Shown: positions 26,808 through 35,034 of the stretch, piece after piece
Position numbering within the stretch: the stretch's first letter is position 1
Layout: the number at the start of each line of letters is the position of its first letter
Source of the DNA: an uncultured Bryobacterales bacterium
Lineage (GTDB): Bacteria > Acidobacteriota > Terriglobia > Bryobacterales > UBA6623
DNA length: 64,000 bases
Assembly: GCA_951813065.1 (NCBI GenBank)
Contig: CATOTH010000011.1
Location: 124,001-188,000 of the forward strand
Direction: 5' to 3'
Notes under the pieces: model-generated
The model's input: the letters and a program-made list of their open reading frames with translations, nothing else
Databases searched by the model: none
Told to the model about the DNA's origin: nothing
Made by a program: the position numbers and the translations under genes

Positions 26808-28708
26808 CAGTCACGGCGGAGCACGGCTCCTGGAAGAGCCCGATCACCTCCGATCTCGTGGCCGCCGAGTCCGTTCGGCTGAACGAGCCGCGCATGGACG
26901 GGGACGCGATCTACTGGCTGGAAGGACGGCCGGACGAGCGTGGCCGCACAGTTCCCGTCAGACGGGGTCCGGACGGCTCGGTCGAGGACGTGTTGCCTCC
27001 TCCGTGGAACGTGCGCACCCGCGTCCATGAATACGGCGGCGGCGCATACACCGTGGAGGCCGGGACGCTGTACTTCGCGGAGAACCGGGATCAGCGGCTG
27101 TACCGCAAGCATCCCCGGAGGACACCCGAGCCGCTGACACCGGAAAGCGCCTCCCGCTTTGCGGACATCGTGGTTGACGTCCCGCGGAACCGATTGCTCG
27201 CGGTCTGCGAAGACCATGCGAAGACCGGGTCCGAAGCGGTCCAATCGATCGTCTCGATCGACTTGCAGCGTCCCGGACTGGCGCCCCGCGTCTTGGTCTC
27301 TGGGGCCGATTTCTACTCCAACCCGCGGCCCAGTCCGGACGGGTCCCGGATTTGCTGGCTCGAATGGCACCATCCCAACATGCCGTGGGACGGCACTGAG
27401 CTGTGGACGGGCGAGTTTGCCGCCGATGGAGACGTGGTTGCACGCTACAAGGTGGCAGGGGGCCCGCGCGAGTCGGTGTTCCAGCCCCAATGGTCTCCCG
27501 ACGGGACGCTCCACTTCGTATCGGACCGCAATGGATTCTGGAATCTCTATTTGCAGCGCAGGAGCCGCGTCCTTCCGTTGCACGAGCGTGACGCCGAGTT
27601 CGGATTGCCGCAGTGGGTCTTCGGGATGTCGACGTTCGGATTCTCTACGGACGGGAGGGTCCTTTGTGCCTATTGCGAGAAGGGAGTGTGGGGTCTGGGC
27701 CTTGTGACGCCCGGCGGAGAGTTTGCGCCCGTTGATACGCCGTACAGCCAGATCGACGACATCATCGTGCGGGGCAGCACCGCGGTATTCCGAGCGGCTT
27801 CGCCAAGCGAATCGTCCTCGCTGGTCCGTCTTGACCTGGCATCTGGCGAGAGCGAGGTGCTCAGGCGATCATCGGCGCCACCGGACGAGATCCGCAAGTA
27901 CTTCTCACTGCCCGAGCCGATCTCCTGCTCCGTACCTTCCGACGAGAGCGACGTGCATGCGTTCTACTATGCTCCGCAGAACCCGGATTTTGTCCCCCCG
28001 CCAGGAGAGAGGCCCCCGCTGATCATCCGGCTGCATGGCGGGCCGACCGGGGCGGCGAGCGGCGCCCTCCAGCTAACGATCCAGTTCTGGACCAGCAGGG
28101 GCTTCGCCTTTGTCGATCTCAACTATGGGGGAAGCACCGGATTCGGCCGTGCGTATCGCGACAGAATCAACGGCGAGTGGGGAGTGAGTGAGGTTGCGGA
28201 CACCGTGCAGGCCGCACGCTCTCTCGCCGCCTTGGGACTGGCCGATCCCTCCCGAATGATTGTGAAGGGAGCCAGTGCGGGAGGCTACACCGTCCTGCGC
28301 TGCCTGTCGTGCTCCGACCTGTTCGCGGCAGGAGCCTCGTATTACGGAATCGGGGACTTGCGGGCGCTAGCAGAGGATACCCACAAGTTCGAATCTCGGT
28401 ATCTCGACAAGCTGGTCGGTCCCTGGCCAGAGGCGGAATCGCTTTACTCGGAGCGGTCGCCGCTTTGCTCCGCCGCCGACATCGAGGCCCCCACGATATT
28501 CTTCCAGGGATCCGAGGACGAAGTCGTCCCGCAAGCGCAGGCTGTCGCGATGGTCGCGGCCATGCGGAATAACAACGTACCCGTCGCGTACTACCTGTTC
28601 GAGGGCGAGTCGCACGGATTCCGGGACGGGGAGAACATCAAGCGGGCCCTCGACGCCGAGCTCGGCTTCTATGGGACGTTCGTCCTGAAGTCGGGCCTGC
28701 GGTTCTAG
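26804..28708 (+). CDS. S9-family serine peptidase (prolyl oligopeptidase-like)
   Basis: 634 residues. The N-terminal two-thirds is a beta-propeller with repeats such as PRPSPDGSRICWLEW and PQWSPDGTLHFVSD; the C-terminal alpha/beta hydrolase domain has nucleophile Ser491 in GASAGGY, Asp in SEDEVVP and His in GESHGF. No signal peptide is visible, so it is likely cytoplasmic. Members trim short peptides as dipeptidyl- or acylaminoacyl-peptidases. GTG 26804 overlaps the stop of the PhoD-like gene (GTGA), so both are probably co-translated. Confidence 0.92.
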   Translation: MTVTAEHGSWKSPITSDLVAAESVRLNEPRMDGDAIYWLEGRPDERGRTVPVRRGPDGSVEDVLPPPWNVRTRVHEYGGGAYTVEAGTLYFAENRDQRLYRKHPRRTPEPLTPESASRFADIVVDVPRNRLLAVCEDHAKTGSEAVQSIVSIDLQRPGLAPRVLVSGADFYSNPRPSPDGSRICWLEWHHPNMPWDGTELWTGEFAADGDVVARYKVAGGPRESVFQPQWSPDGTLHFVSDRNGFWNLYLQRRSRVLPLHERDAEFGLPQWVFGMSTFGFSTDGRVLCAYCEKGVWGLGLVTPGGEFAPVDTPYSQIDDIIVRGSTAVFRAASPSESSSLVRLDLASGESEVLRRSSAPPDEIRKYFSLPEPISCSVPSDESDVHAFYYAPQNPDFVPPPGERPPLIIRLHGGPTGAASGALQLTIQFWTSRGFAFVDLNYGGSTGFGRAYRDRINGEWGVSEVADTVQAARSLAALGLADPSRMIVKGASAGGYTVLRCLSCSDLFAAGASYYGIGDLRALAEDTHKFESRYLDKLVGPWPEAESLYSERSPLCSAADIEAPTIFFQGSEDEVVPQAQAVAMVAAMRNNNVPVAYYLFEGESHGFRDGENIKRALDAELGFYGTFVLKSGLRF

Positions 28709-29454
28709 CAGTCCTGCGGGGGCTGCTCGCGGACACCCAGCTCGATCCGTATGAGGGTGCTGGAGCTGGCCAGCGGATGGCCCGGTCGCGCTTCCGCAGG
28801 CGGCGCTCGCCGCTGAGGTCGTCGCCGCCTACAGCGAGCACGAGGCCGAACGGGCGTTGGGCGAGCAGGCCCTGCAGGGAAAGCTCACAGCGGCACGGGT
28901 CGAGGTGATCACTGAAGCACTAGGGACTGTCATTCAAAGAGGTTCTGAACGAATCGATTCCACGAGGACTAGCAAACGAACGCACGACTGCGGGGCGCCG
29001 ATCGTTTTCAATCGGACCCGGTGGTTGCCTTCCCCTGGATTTGGTGATCCCATGGCCTCGTCATCCACAGCCGCGAGCTCGGCGCGAAGTGCTTGTGTAA
29101 CTGATTGCAATCCCCGGCCCCGGCCTGCACGTTCGCTTGCTTGTGCGTGCAGTCGTTGCCCGCGACCCAGTTGATTTCGAGATCCGTCGCTACTTCACCC
29201 TCAAGCCGGCTGTTGCTTGACCCCCTCGATCCGGACGATGAGGTGTCGCGCAAGCGGACCCAGCTCCCGAGCCATTTCGTGCAATTGGGACACACTCCCG
29301 CGGTTGGCTTCCAGAGCAGAACTTTACAATAATCAACCATTCTTGGTGGCCTGAAGAAACACCGATCTGCTATCTGATATAACTGATTTCAAATAACTTA
29401 ATAAAAATTCCAATGCCGCTTGCATTTCGATTCTTGAGTGTTATTGTAAATCAC
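28709..29454. other. 746-bp spacer without an assignable gene
   Basis: No reading frame here is convincing. Two short fragments look protein-like but cannot be named: a plus-strand run near 28800-28920 (AAEVVAAYSEHEAERALGEQ) and a minus-strand run near 29215-29320 (HEMARELGPLARHLIVRIEG). They suggest eroded genes. The last 120 bp (29330-29450) become sharply AT-rich compared with the surroundings and presumably hold the promoter of the spondin-domain gene. Confidence 0.45.
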
Positions 29455-30192
29455 ATGAAACGCACATTTACAAATCAATTACTTCTCGGAGCCGCAATGC
29501 TGGCAACCGCCGGCCACGCGGCCGCACAAGCAACACCCAGTCATGAGGGGACCCACCCAACCGCCGGCCAGGCGGTCGGACGGATCTCCATTACCAACCT
29601 GAGCAATCAGACGCTCGCTCCAATCGTCGTGGCAACGCACCGCACGGGTGTGACGCCGATCTTCGTGCCGGGCGAAGCTGCCAGCAGTGAATTGGCGACG
29701 CTGGCCGAGACGGGCAGCCCCCAGGCCCTTCAGGTCATGCTGAACACCGATTCCAGCGTGCTCTTCGCAACGCATCTGGCTGGCATGTCCACGGTCATCC
29801 CTCCCGGTGAGACGGTCAGCGGCGACATCGTGTTCGACTACGGCCATAGGGCCGTGTCGGTCGCGGGGATGCTCGTGTCGACCAACGACGCCTTCGTCGC
29901 CTACAACGGAGCCGAGATTCCGACGGTCGGGACCAACACCTACTTGGCCCATGCCTGGGACGCGGGCAGTGAGGCCAACACCGAGGCCTGTACGGATCTG
30001 CCGGGACCTCCGTGTGCCGAGGACAGTGGTAACGCCCGCGTGACCGAAGACGCCGAAGGTATCGTGCTTATCCACCGTGGGATCCACGGCACGGGAGACG
30101 TGACCCCGTCCCGGTACGACTGGCGCGGTCCGGTTGCGAAGATCACGGTCTCCGGTATCGATCACGGCGTTCCCAACCACCACCACCACTAG
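29455..30192 (+). CDS. Secreted spondin-domain protein
   Basis: 245 residues. Signal peptide MKRTFTNQLLLGAAMLATAG, cleavage near AAAQA. The body matches the Spondin_N fold: ISITNLSNQTLAPIVVATHRTGVTPIFVPGEAASSELATLAETG, then IPPGETVSGDI and SRYDWRGPVAKITV. Bacterial members are exported proteins of unknown function; the eukaryotic domain mediates adhesion. It has an EACTDLPGPPCAED segment that could form a disulfide and ends in a natural run of five His. ATG 29455 is chosen over 29413 because it starts the signal peptide. Confidence 0.82.
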   Translation: MKRTFTNQLLLGAAMLATAGHAAAQATPSHEGTHPTAGQAVGRISITNLSNQTLAPIVVATHRTGVTPIFVPGEAASSELATLAETGSPQALQVMLNTDSSVLFATHLAGMSTVIPPGETVSGDIVFDYGHRAVSVAGMLVSTNDAFVAYNGAEIPTVGTNTYLAHAWDAGSEANTEACTDLPGPPCAEDSGNARVTEDAEGIVLIHRGIHGTGDVTPSRYDWRGPVAKITVSGIDHGVPNHHHH

Positions 30193-30453
30193 GAGTGGCA
30201 ATGCAGGCAGGGAGCCAGTCCTGGATGGTGCAAGCAACTGCAATGAACCACGCGAAGGAGATGTCACATTGGGCATCAAGGGCGGCGCGACCGGAGACTT
30301 CCTGCCTGTTCTCAGACCCAATCCGGCCGCGCCGCCGACTATCTCGCAGAGTCACACCCCATGCTCACCTCTTTGGTGAGGGATCCGTGCCAGCGTGTTC
30401 GAATCGGTCCGCGACGGCACCGGGCGTGTCCCGGCCCCGGTTGTCTCAGCGCG

Positions 30454-31911
30454 CTAGTCCGTGCGCCGACCCTTCACGGCGATACCGAGCCGCCGGATTT
30501 TCTGGTTCAGAGTGGACAGCGGAACCTGCAGGCCCTTGGCGGTCTCGGTTTGGTTATATCCGTGCTTTTCCAGTTCATCCAGCAGGAGACGGCGCTCGAA
30601 GCCCTCGACTATCTCCGACAAGCTCGCGCCTGACCGGCGCTGAAATCCCGCAGGATCGGGGTGCGAGGACTGGCTGTTCCCCTTCAGGACAGACGGAGGC
30701 AGCACATCGGGCGTGAGCTCCTCACGGTTCGCGAGCACGACTGCTCGCTCGACCGCGTTCCTGAGCTCCCGCACGTTGCCGGGCCAGCTGTGGGCTTGCA
30801 GGATGCGCAGCGCCTCCGGGGTGAATCGCAGAGTGGGATTCCGCTCGTGGTCCAGGAAATGGTGCTTCTCTCGCCGGCAGAAGCGGGTGAGGAATTGGTC
30901 AACCAGCGGAGCGATATCGTCGGTCCTATCCCGTAGCGGAGGCACTACAATCCCGATCACGTTCAAGCGGTAGTAGAGATCCTCCCTGAATCGGCCCTCG
31001 TCCACCGCCGCTTTCAGGTCGGCGTTGGTTGCTGCCACAATGCGCACGTCCGCCTGGACCGGATTGTGCGATCCGACTGGTACGAATTCGCGCTCCTCGA
31101 TCACGTGCAGGAGCTTTGACTGAGCCTCTGCGGTGAGCGTGCTCACCTCGTCGAGAAAGATCGTGCCCTCGTTCGCGATCGCGAAGCATCCCTCGCGATC
31201 ACGGGCCGCCCCGACAAACGATTCCTTGACGTGGCCGAAGAGTGTCGATTCGAGGAGCTCGGCCGGGATCGTTTCGGAATTGACCGTGACGAACGGTTTG
31301 TCCGCGCGTGCCGACCGCTCATGGACCGCTCTGGCCACGAGTTCCTTTCCGGTGCCGCTCTCCCCGGAGATGAGCACCGTGGAACTCGTTGGCGCGACCC
31401 GATCGATCAGCGCGAAAACATTCTGCATCGCCTGCGACCTGCGCACCAGCTTTTCGACCGAACCGGAGCTGCCGAGCTGGCTGCGAAGGCGGGCGTTCTC
31501 CGCTTCGAGGCTGCGGCGTTCGAGGATTTGTCGGATTTCGAGGAGCAGTTGCCTGTTGTTCCAGGGCTTGGTGAGAAAGTTCGTAGCTCCGAGCCGGGTG
31601 GCTTCCACGGCGGTTTCGATCGACCCGAAAGCGGTCAGCATCACCACCGGGAGGGCCCCATCGATCTTCCGGATTTCATGCAGCACCTCGAGGCCCGGAC
31701 GGTCCGGCAACATCAAGTCGAGCAACACGAGGTCTTGGGGCTCGCTTGCGATTGATTCGAGGCACTCGCGCGCCGTTGCGGCCGAACTGGCTTGGTATCC
31801 CTCCGACTCAAGCAGCAGCCGCAGGCTTTCGACGATCGCCGGCTCGTCATCGACGACCAGGATGCGGCTGGCGGGTGGGTGGCTTTCAGTCGCGGCGACT
31901 CCGTCAGGCAT
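30454..31911 (-). CDS. NtrC-family response regulator with altered GAFTGA loop
   Basis: 485 residues. Receiver domain (about 16-130) with acidic pocket DDE21-23, phospho-acceptor Asp65 and Lys115. AAA+ domain (about 155-395) with Walker A GESGTGKE at 183-190, Walker B TIFLDEV and a sensor-type FREDLYYRLNV. Fis-like HTH at the C-terminus (YNQTETAKGLQVPLSTLNQKIRRLGI). The sigma-54-contacting loop, normally GAFTGA, reads ESFVGA at 230-235, replacing the first Gly-Ala and the key Thr. It may be a weak or sigma-54-independent activator. Encoded 8 nt overlapping the kinase gene, so the pair is one two-component system. Confidence 0.92.
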   Translation of the reverse strand: MPDGVAATESHPPASRILVVDDEPAIVESLRLLLESEGYQASSAATARECLESIASEPQDLVLLDLMLPDRPGLEVLHEIRKIDGALPVVMLTAFGSIETAVEATRLGATNFLTKPWNNRQLLLEIRQILERRSLEAENARLRSQLGSSGSVEKLVRRSQAMQNVFALIDRVAPTSSTVLISGESGTGKELVARAVHERSARADKPFVTVNSETIPAELLESTLFGHVKESFVGAARDREGCFAIANEGTIFLDEVSTLTAEAQSKLLHVIEEREFVPVGSHNPVQADVRIVAATNADLKAAVDEGRFREDLYYRLNVIGIVVPPLRDRTDDIAPLVDQFLTRFCRREKHHFLDHERNPTLRFTPEALRILQAHSWPGNVRELRNAVERAVVLANREELTPDVLPPSVLKGNSQSSHPDPAGFQRRSGASLSEIVEGFERRLLLDELEKHGYNQTETAKGLQVPLSTLNQKIRRLGIAVKGRRTD

Positions 31912-34768
31912 GAACAGGCTGCTTGGCTAGCGGGAACGAGAGGGTGAATGTTGTCCCCTCGCCCGGAGCGCTCTCGACCGAGATCGAGCCGGAATGCTCC
32001 CGGACAATACCGTAACTCACAGCCAGGCCCAGCCCCGTCCCGCGACGCACGTCCTTCGTTGTGTAGAACGGATCGAAGATGCGCCGGCGGACGCTCTCGT
32101 CCATGCCGGTGCCCGTATCCGAAACAAGCACTTCCACTAGCGGGGTGCTCTCCGGGTCCGCGGAGACGCGGCATGCAATCCGCAACGTGCCGCCAGATGG
32201 CATCGCGTCCCGGGCGTTCAGGAAGAGGTTCAGGAACACCTGTTCCAGTTTCCGCCGGTTAGCCACCACGGGGGCATCGCGGTCCAGGTCCTGTTCCACG
32301 GTCACGCCAGCCAGGCGGAGCTGTGGTGCGATCAGGTCGAGGATGCCTCGAATGGCGGCGTTCAAGTCGCACGGAGCCATGCTGGACTCGGACGTGCGCG
32401 AGAAATCCAGGAGCGAACTCACGATCTCGCTGGCCCGGAACGTCTGCTCGGTCATTTTCCCGAGCATCTCGGCCTCCTCGCTTCCCTGCGTGAACTTGGA
32501 GGCGAGCAGCTGCGAGTAGCTGGAGATCACGGCGAGCGGCGTGTTGACCTCGTGAGCCACCCCGGCCGCGAGCAGCCCGACGGAACTCAGCCGGTCGGCG
32601 CGCACGACGCGTTCCTCAAGTTCGATCCGGTCGGTGACGTCATCCAGGATCACCAGGCGGCCGATTCGACGGAAGTCCTTCGCGATCAGCGGTGCGACCG
32701 CGAGGTTGATCACGCGCTCCGGCGCCGCAGTCGGATCGCTGGGACGAAACTCGGCGGGGAAGTCGGCGGCCCGCAGTCGGAACTTGTAGGCGTTGCCCGT
32801 GCCCGACTCGTCCTGGCACGTCTCGAACTCCTCGACCAGCGAGGCAGGTAGCAACTCGCGGACGTCGCGGCCCACAGCTTGGTCACGAGCGATATGGAAG
32901 CCCAGTTCGAGATGGGTGTTCCAGCTCTGCACGCGCCCTTCCATGTCGAGAACCAGGATGCCGACGGAAAGCGACTCGACGATGTTCTCGTTGTAGTCCT
33001 TGAGGATCTGGTACTGGGTCGCCTTGGCCTCGAGCGAAGCGTACAGGCGGGCGTTCTCCAGCGCGATGGCAAACGGACCAGCCACGGTTTCGACCAGGGC
33101 CAGGTCATCGCTCGTGAGAAAGGAGCCGGCGCGGGTAAGGCCCAGTCCAATCCACGCCAGGGTCTTGCCATGCATGCGGCACGGCACGAAGTGCCGGCAG
33201 CCCAGCTCGGCGAGAGCTTCCGGCAGGTCCGCCGACAGATCCGAAATCACGATCGATCCCTGCTCGCTCGTCGCCAGTTTGGCCACGGGCCCCAGGTCCA
33301 GGTCAGATGCGTTGGATGCCTCGCTGGCCCCGCTGCTGTAGAGCACGCCGAATCTTGTGCCGTCGCCCTCGGAGCTGTCCTGCGGCACGAGCACCGCGAC
33401 CCGGTCCACCGCCAGCGTGCGGCCCAGCCGCTCGCTCACGGTCGCCACCATGCGGGCGAGATCGGATTCGGCCGCCAGCGCTGCAGCGAAGGCTGCCAGC
33501 GTGCGGCGGTCATCGTAGCGGTCCCGGTACGCACGCCGCTCAAGCGCGCGCAGGATCCAGTCGCGGATTGGAGTGAAGACCAGGGCCGCCAGGGTCAGCG
33601 AGCCCAGCCAGACGAGCGGCCCGAAGCGTTCCAGCCAGACCGGTGTCGAGCCGCCGCCGAAGAGGCCCGCGTAACCGGTTGCCAGCAGGAGGCCACAGGT
33701 CAGGGCGGAAGCGAGCGAACGCCGCCAGACGAGTTCGAAGTCCATCAGCCTGAAGCGGACCAGCGCCACACCGATCGAGGCCGGCAGGAGCGCGAGTGAG
33801 AACACTGCGAAGGCTTGGTTGGGTCCCGGTGCGAAACCGGCCAGAAACGGGACGGCATAGAACGCGCCGAACGGAACGATTGCCGCGACCGAGCCGACCA
33901 GCAACCATTTCAGTTGCAGCTGGAGAACCGGATTTCTCGTACTCCTCTCTGCTGTCCAGATCAACGCCGCGCCCGTCAGGAAGTTGGCTGCGAGCAGCAC
34001 TAGCGGAACCGAATCGAAGAACCCGACCAAGGCGGGATCGCCGTTGCCTTCCGCGACCCAGCTGCCCGCGGCGGCATGGTGTGCCGAACCGACGGCGACT
34101 GCCAGCCCATACGCAATGCGAGGCAAGACCCGCTGACGCGGCGTCCCGGTCGGGTACCGCGAGCAGAAATCGAGGAAGAGGGGCGGCATCAGCAGCAGCG
34201 CCCAGACGTCGATCCAGTACACCAGCCTGTCGAAGATGTCGAACTGGCCCGTCGCGCTCAGCGAATACACCGCCAGCGAGGCGAGGCAAAAGGCATAGAA
34301 CCGGATAGTGGTGGAATCCACCTGGCAGCGCTGGTAGACCATCAGCCCGATCAACGCGTAGGCCCAGCCAAGAACTAGGAGGAATCCGGCTACAGCACCG
34401 CGGCTTGCGCTCTCGCCAATCACGACCGAAAAGAGGTGAGGCTGCCCGTCCCGCTCCATCTCGTACTGGGTGCGAGACCAGGCCCCGACCTCGGCCAGGA
34501 CTCGGGTGGCGTCGAGAGCCTCGGCGACGCGCCGTCCGCCGATGGAAATCAAGATGTCACCCGGCCGCACTCCCACCAGTGCGGCCGGGCTTTCGGACTC
34601 GACCCACGAAGCCGTGACTCCGTCCTCCGAGTCGGTCCACATGACCCCGTCCTCCGGCACCCCGAAGCGACCGCGCTCTGCCCAGTTGGCAAGCGAAACT
34701 GCAGCCAGTGCCATCAAGACGACGGCGCCGACTACCGACCGCTTCGATAATCTGCGAGACCGGACCAT
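31904..34768 (-). CDS. PDZ-membrane-GAF-PAS sensor histidine kinase
   Basis: 954 residues. Order: one N-terminal membrane helix; a PDZ-like domain (SPAALVGVRPGDILISIGGRRV, about 60-115); eight or so membrane helices (about 130-390) of the 7TM type; a GAF domain (about 425-590); a PAS domain (about 600-700); HisKA with phospho-acceptor His739 (GVAHEVNTPLAV); and an HATPase domain (NLFLNARDAMPSGG, DTGTGMD, GTGLGL). A periplasmic PDZ joined to a multi-helix sensor resembles large acidobacterial kinases of unknown signal. I use ATG 34768; TTG 34780 is better spaced from GGGGAT and remains possible. Partner regulator overlaps downstream. Confidence 0.92.
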   Translation of the reverse strand: MVRSRRLSKRSVVGAVVLMALAAVSLANWAERGRFGVPEDGVMWTDSEDGVTASWVESESPAALVGVRPGDILISIGGRRVAEALDATRVLAEVGAWSRTQYEMERDGQPHLFSVVIGESASRGAVAGFLLVLGWAYALIGLMVYQRCQVDSTTIRFYAFCLASLAVYSLSATGQFDIFDRLVYWIDVWALLLMPPLFLDFCSRYPTGTPRQRVLPRIAYGLAVAVGSAHHAAAGSWVAEGNGDPALVGFFDSVPLVLLAANFLTGAALIWTAERSTRNPVLQLQLKWLLVGSVAAIVPFGAFYAVPFLAGFAPGPNQAFAVFSLALLPASIGVALVRFRLMDFELVWRRSLASALTCGLLLATGYAGLFGGGSTPVWLERFGPLVWLGSLTLAALVFTPIRDWILRALERRAYRDRYDDRRTLAAFAAALAAESDLARMVATVSERLGRTLAVDRVAVLVPQDSSEGDGTRFGVLYSSGASEASNASDLDLGPVAKLATSEQGSIVISDLSADLPEALAELGCRHFVPCRMHGKTLAWIGLGLTRAGSFLTSDDLALVETVAGPFAIALENARLYASLEAKATQYQILKDYNENIVESLSVGILVLDMEGRVQSWNTHLELGFHIARDQAVGRDVRELLPASLVEEFETCQDESGTGNAYKFRLRAADFPAEFRPSDPTAAPERVINLAVAPLIAKDFRRIGRLVILDDVTDRIELEERVVRADRLSSVGLLAAGVAHEVNTPLAVISSYSQLLASKFTQGSEEAEMLGKMTEQTFRASEIVSSLLDFSRTSESSMAPCDLNAAIRGILDLIAPQLRLAGVTVEQDLDRDAPVVANRRKLEQVFLNLFLNARDAMPSGGTLRIACRVSADPESTPLVEVLVSDTGTGMDESVRRRIFDPFYTTKDVRRGTGLGLAVSYGIVREHSGSISVESAPGEGTTFTLSFPLAKQPVHA

Positions 34769-34780
34769 GTAGTCTGGCAA

Positions 34781-34997
34781 CTATCCCCACGTATAAGCAG
34801 AGACAGTACCTCTTGCTATCCACTATATGTCAACTCGAACCGGAATTCCAACAGAAAATATGCGGGATTAACTCTTTGACTTCAAGAGAGTTGCGAATCA
34901 CGGACGGGGACAATGTTATGAAAATTGGGATTCCAATTATGGAATTTAATATTCCACGTTTTGCCACCCAATTCGGGCAACCGAATCGCAGGAATTG
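34781..34997. other. AT-rich upstream region of the kinase operon with palindromes
   Basis: AT-rich against a GC-rich background. Two overlapping palindromes share the half-site ATTCC/GGAAT: ATTCCA-ATTA-TGGAAT at 34930-34945 and GGAAT-TTAAT-ATTCC at 34941-34955. They are candidate operator sites for the kinase/regulator operon reading leftward. A 26-codon plus-strand frame (ATG 34918, stop 34998, MKIGIPIMEFNIPRF...) ends exactly at the terminator hairpin that follows; whether it is translated is unknown. Confidence 0.4.
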
Positions 34998-35022
34998 AGA
35001 GTCGCAATCCGCGACTCTTTTC
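34998..35022 (+). terminator. Rho-independent terminator-like hairpin
   Basis: Perfect 8-bp stem AGAGTCGC/GCGACTCT with loop AATCC, followed on the plus strand by TTTT. In the plus direction it would end an RNA arising from the AT-rich 34.8-35.0 kb stretch. In the minus direction, where metY ends 13 bp away, the hairpin lacks a T-tract but may still serve as the metY terminator. Confidence 0.6.
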
Positions 35023-35034
35023 GAGGGTTCCGGA

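Noticed and set aside
30361..30410. tRNA-like GTTCGAATC word
   Set aside because: No flanking acceptor or anticodon stems can be formed; no tRNA gene was found anywhere in the window.
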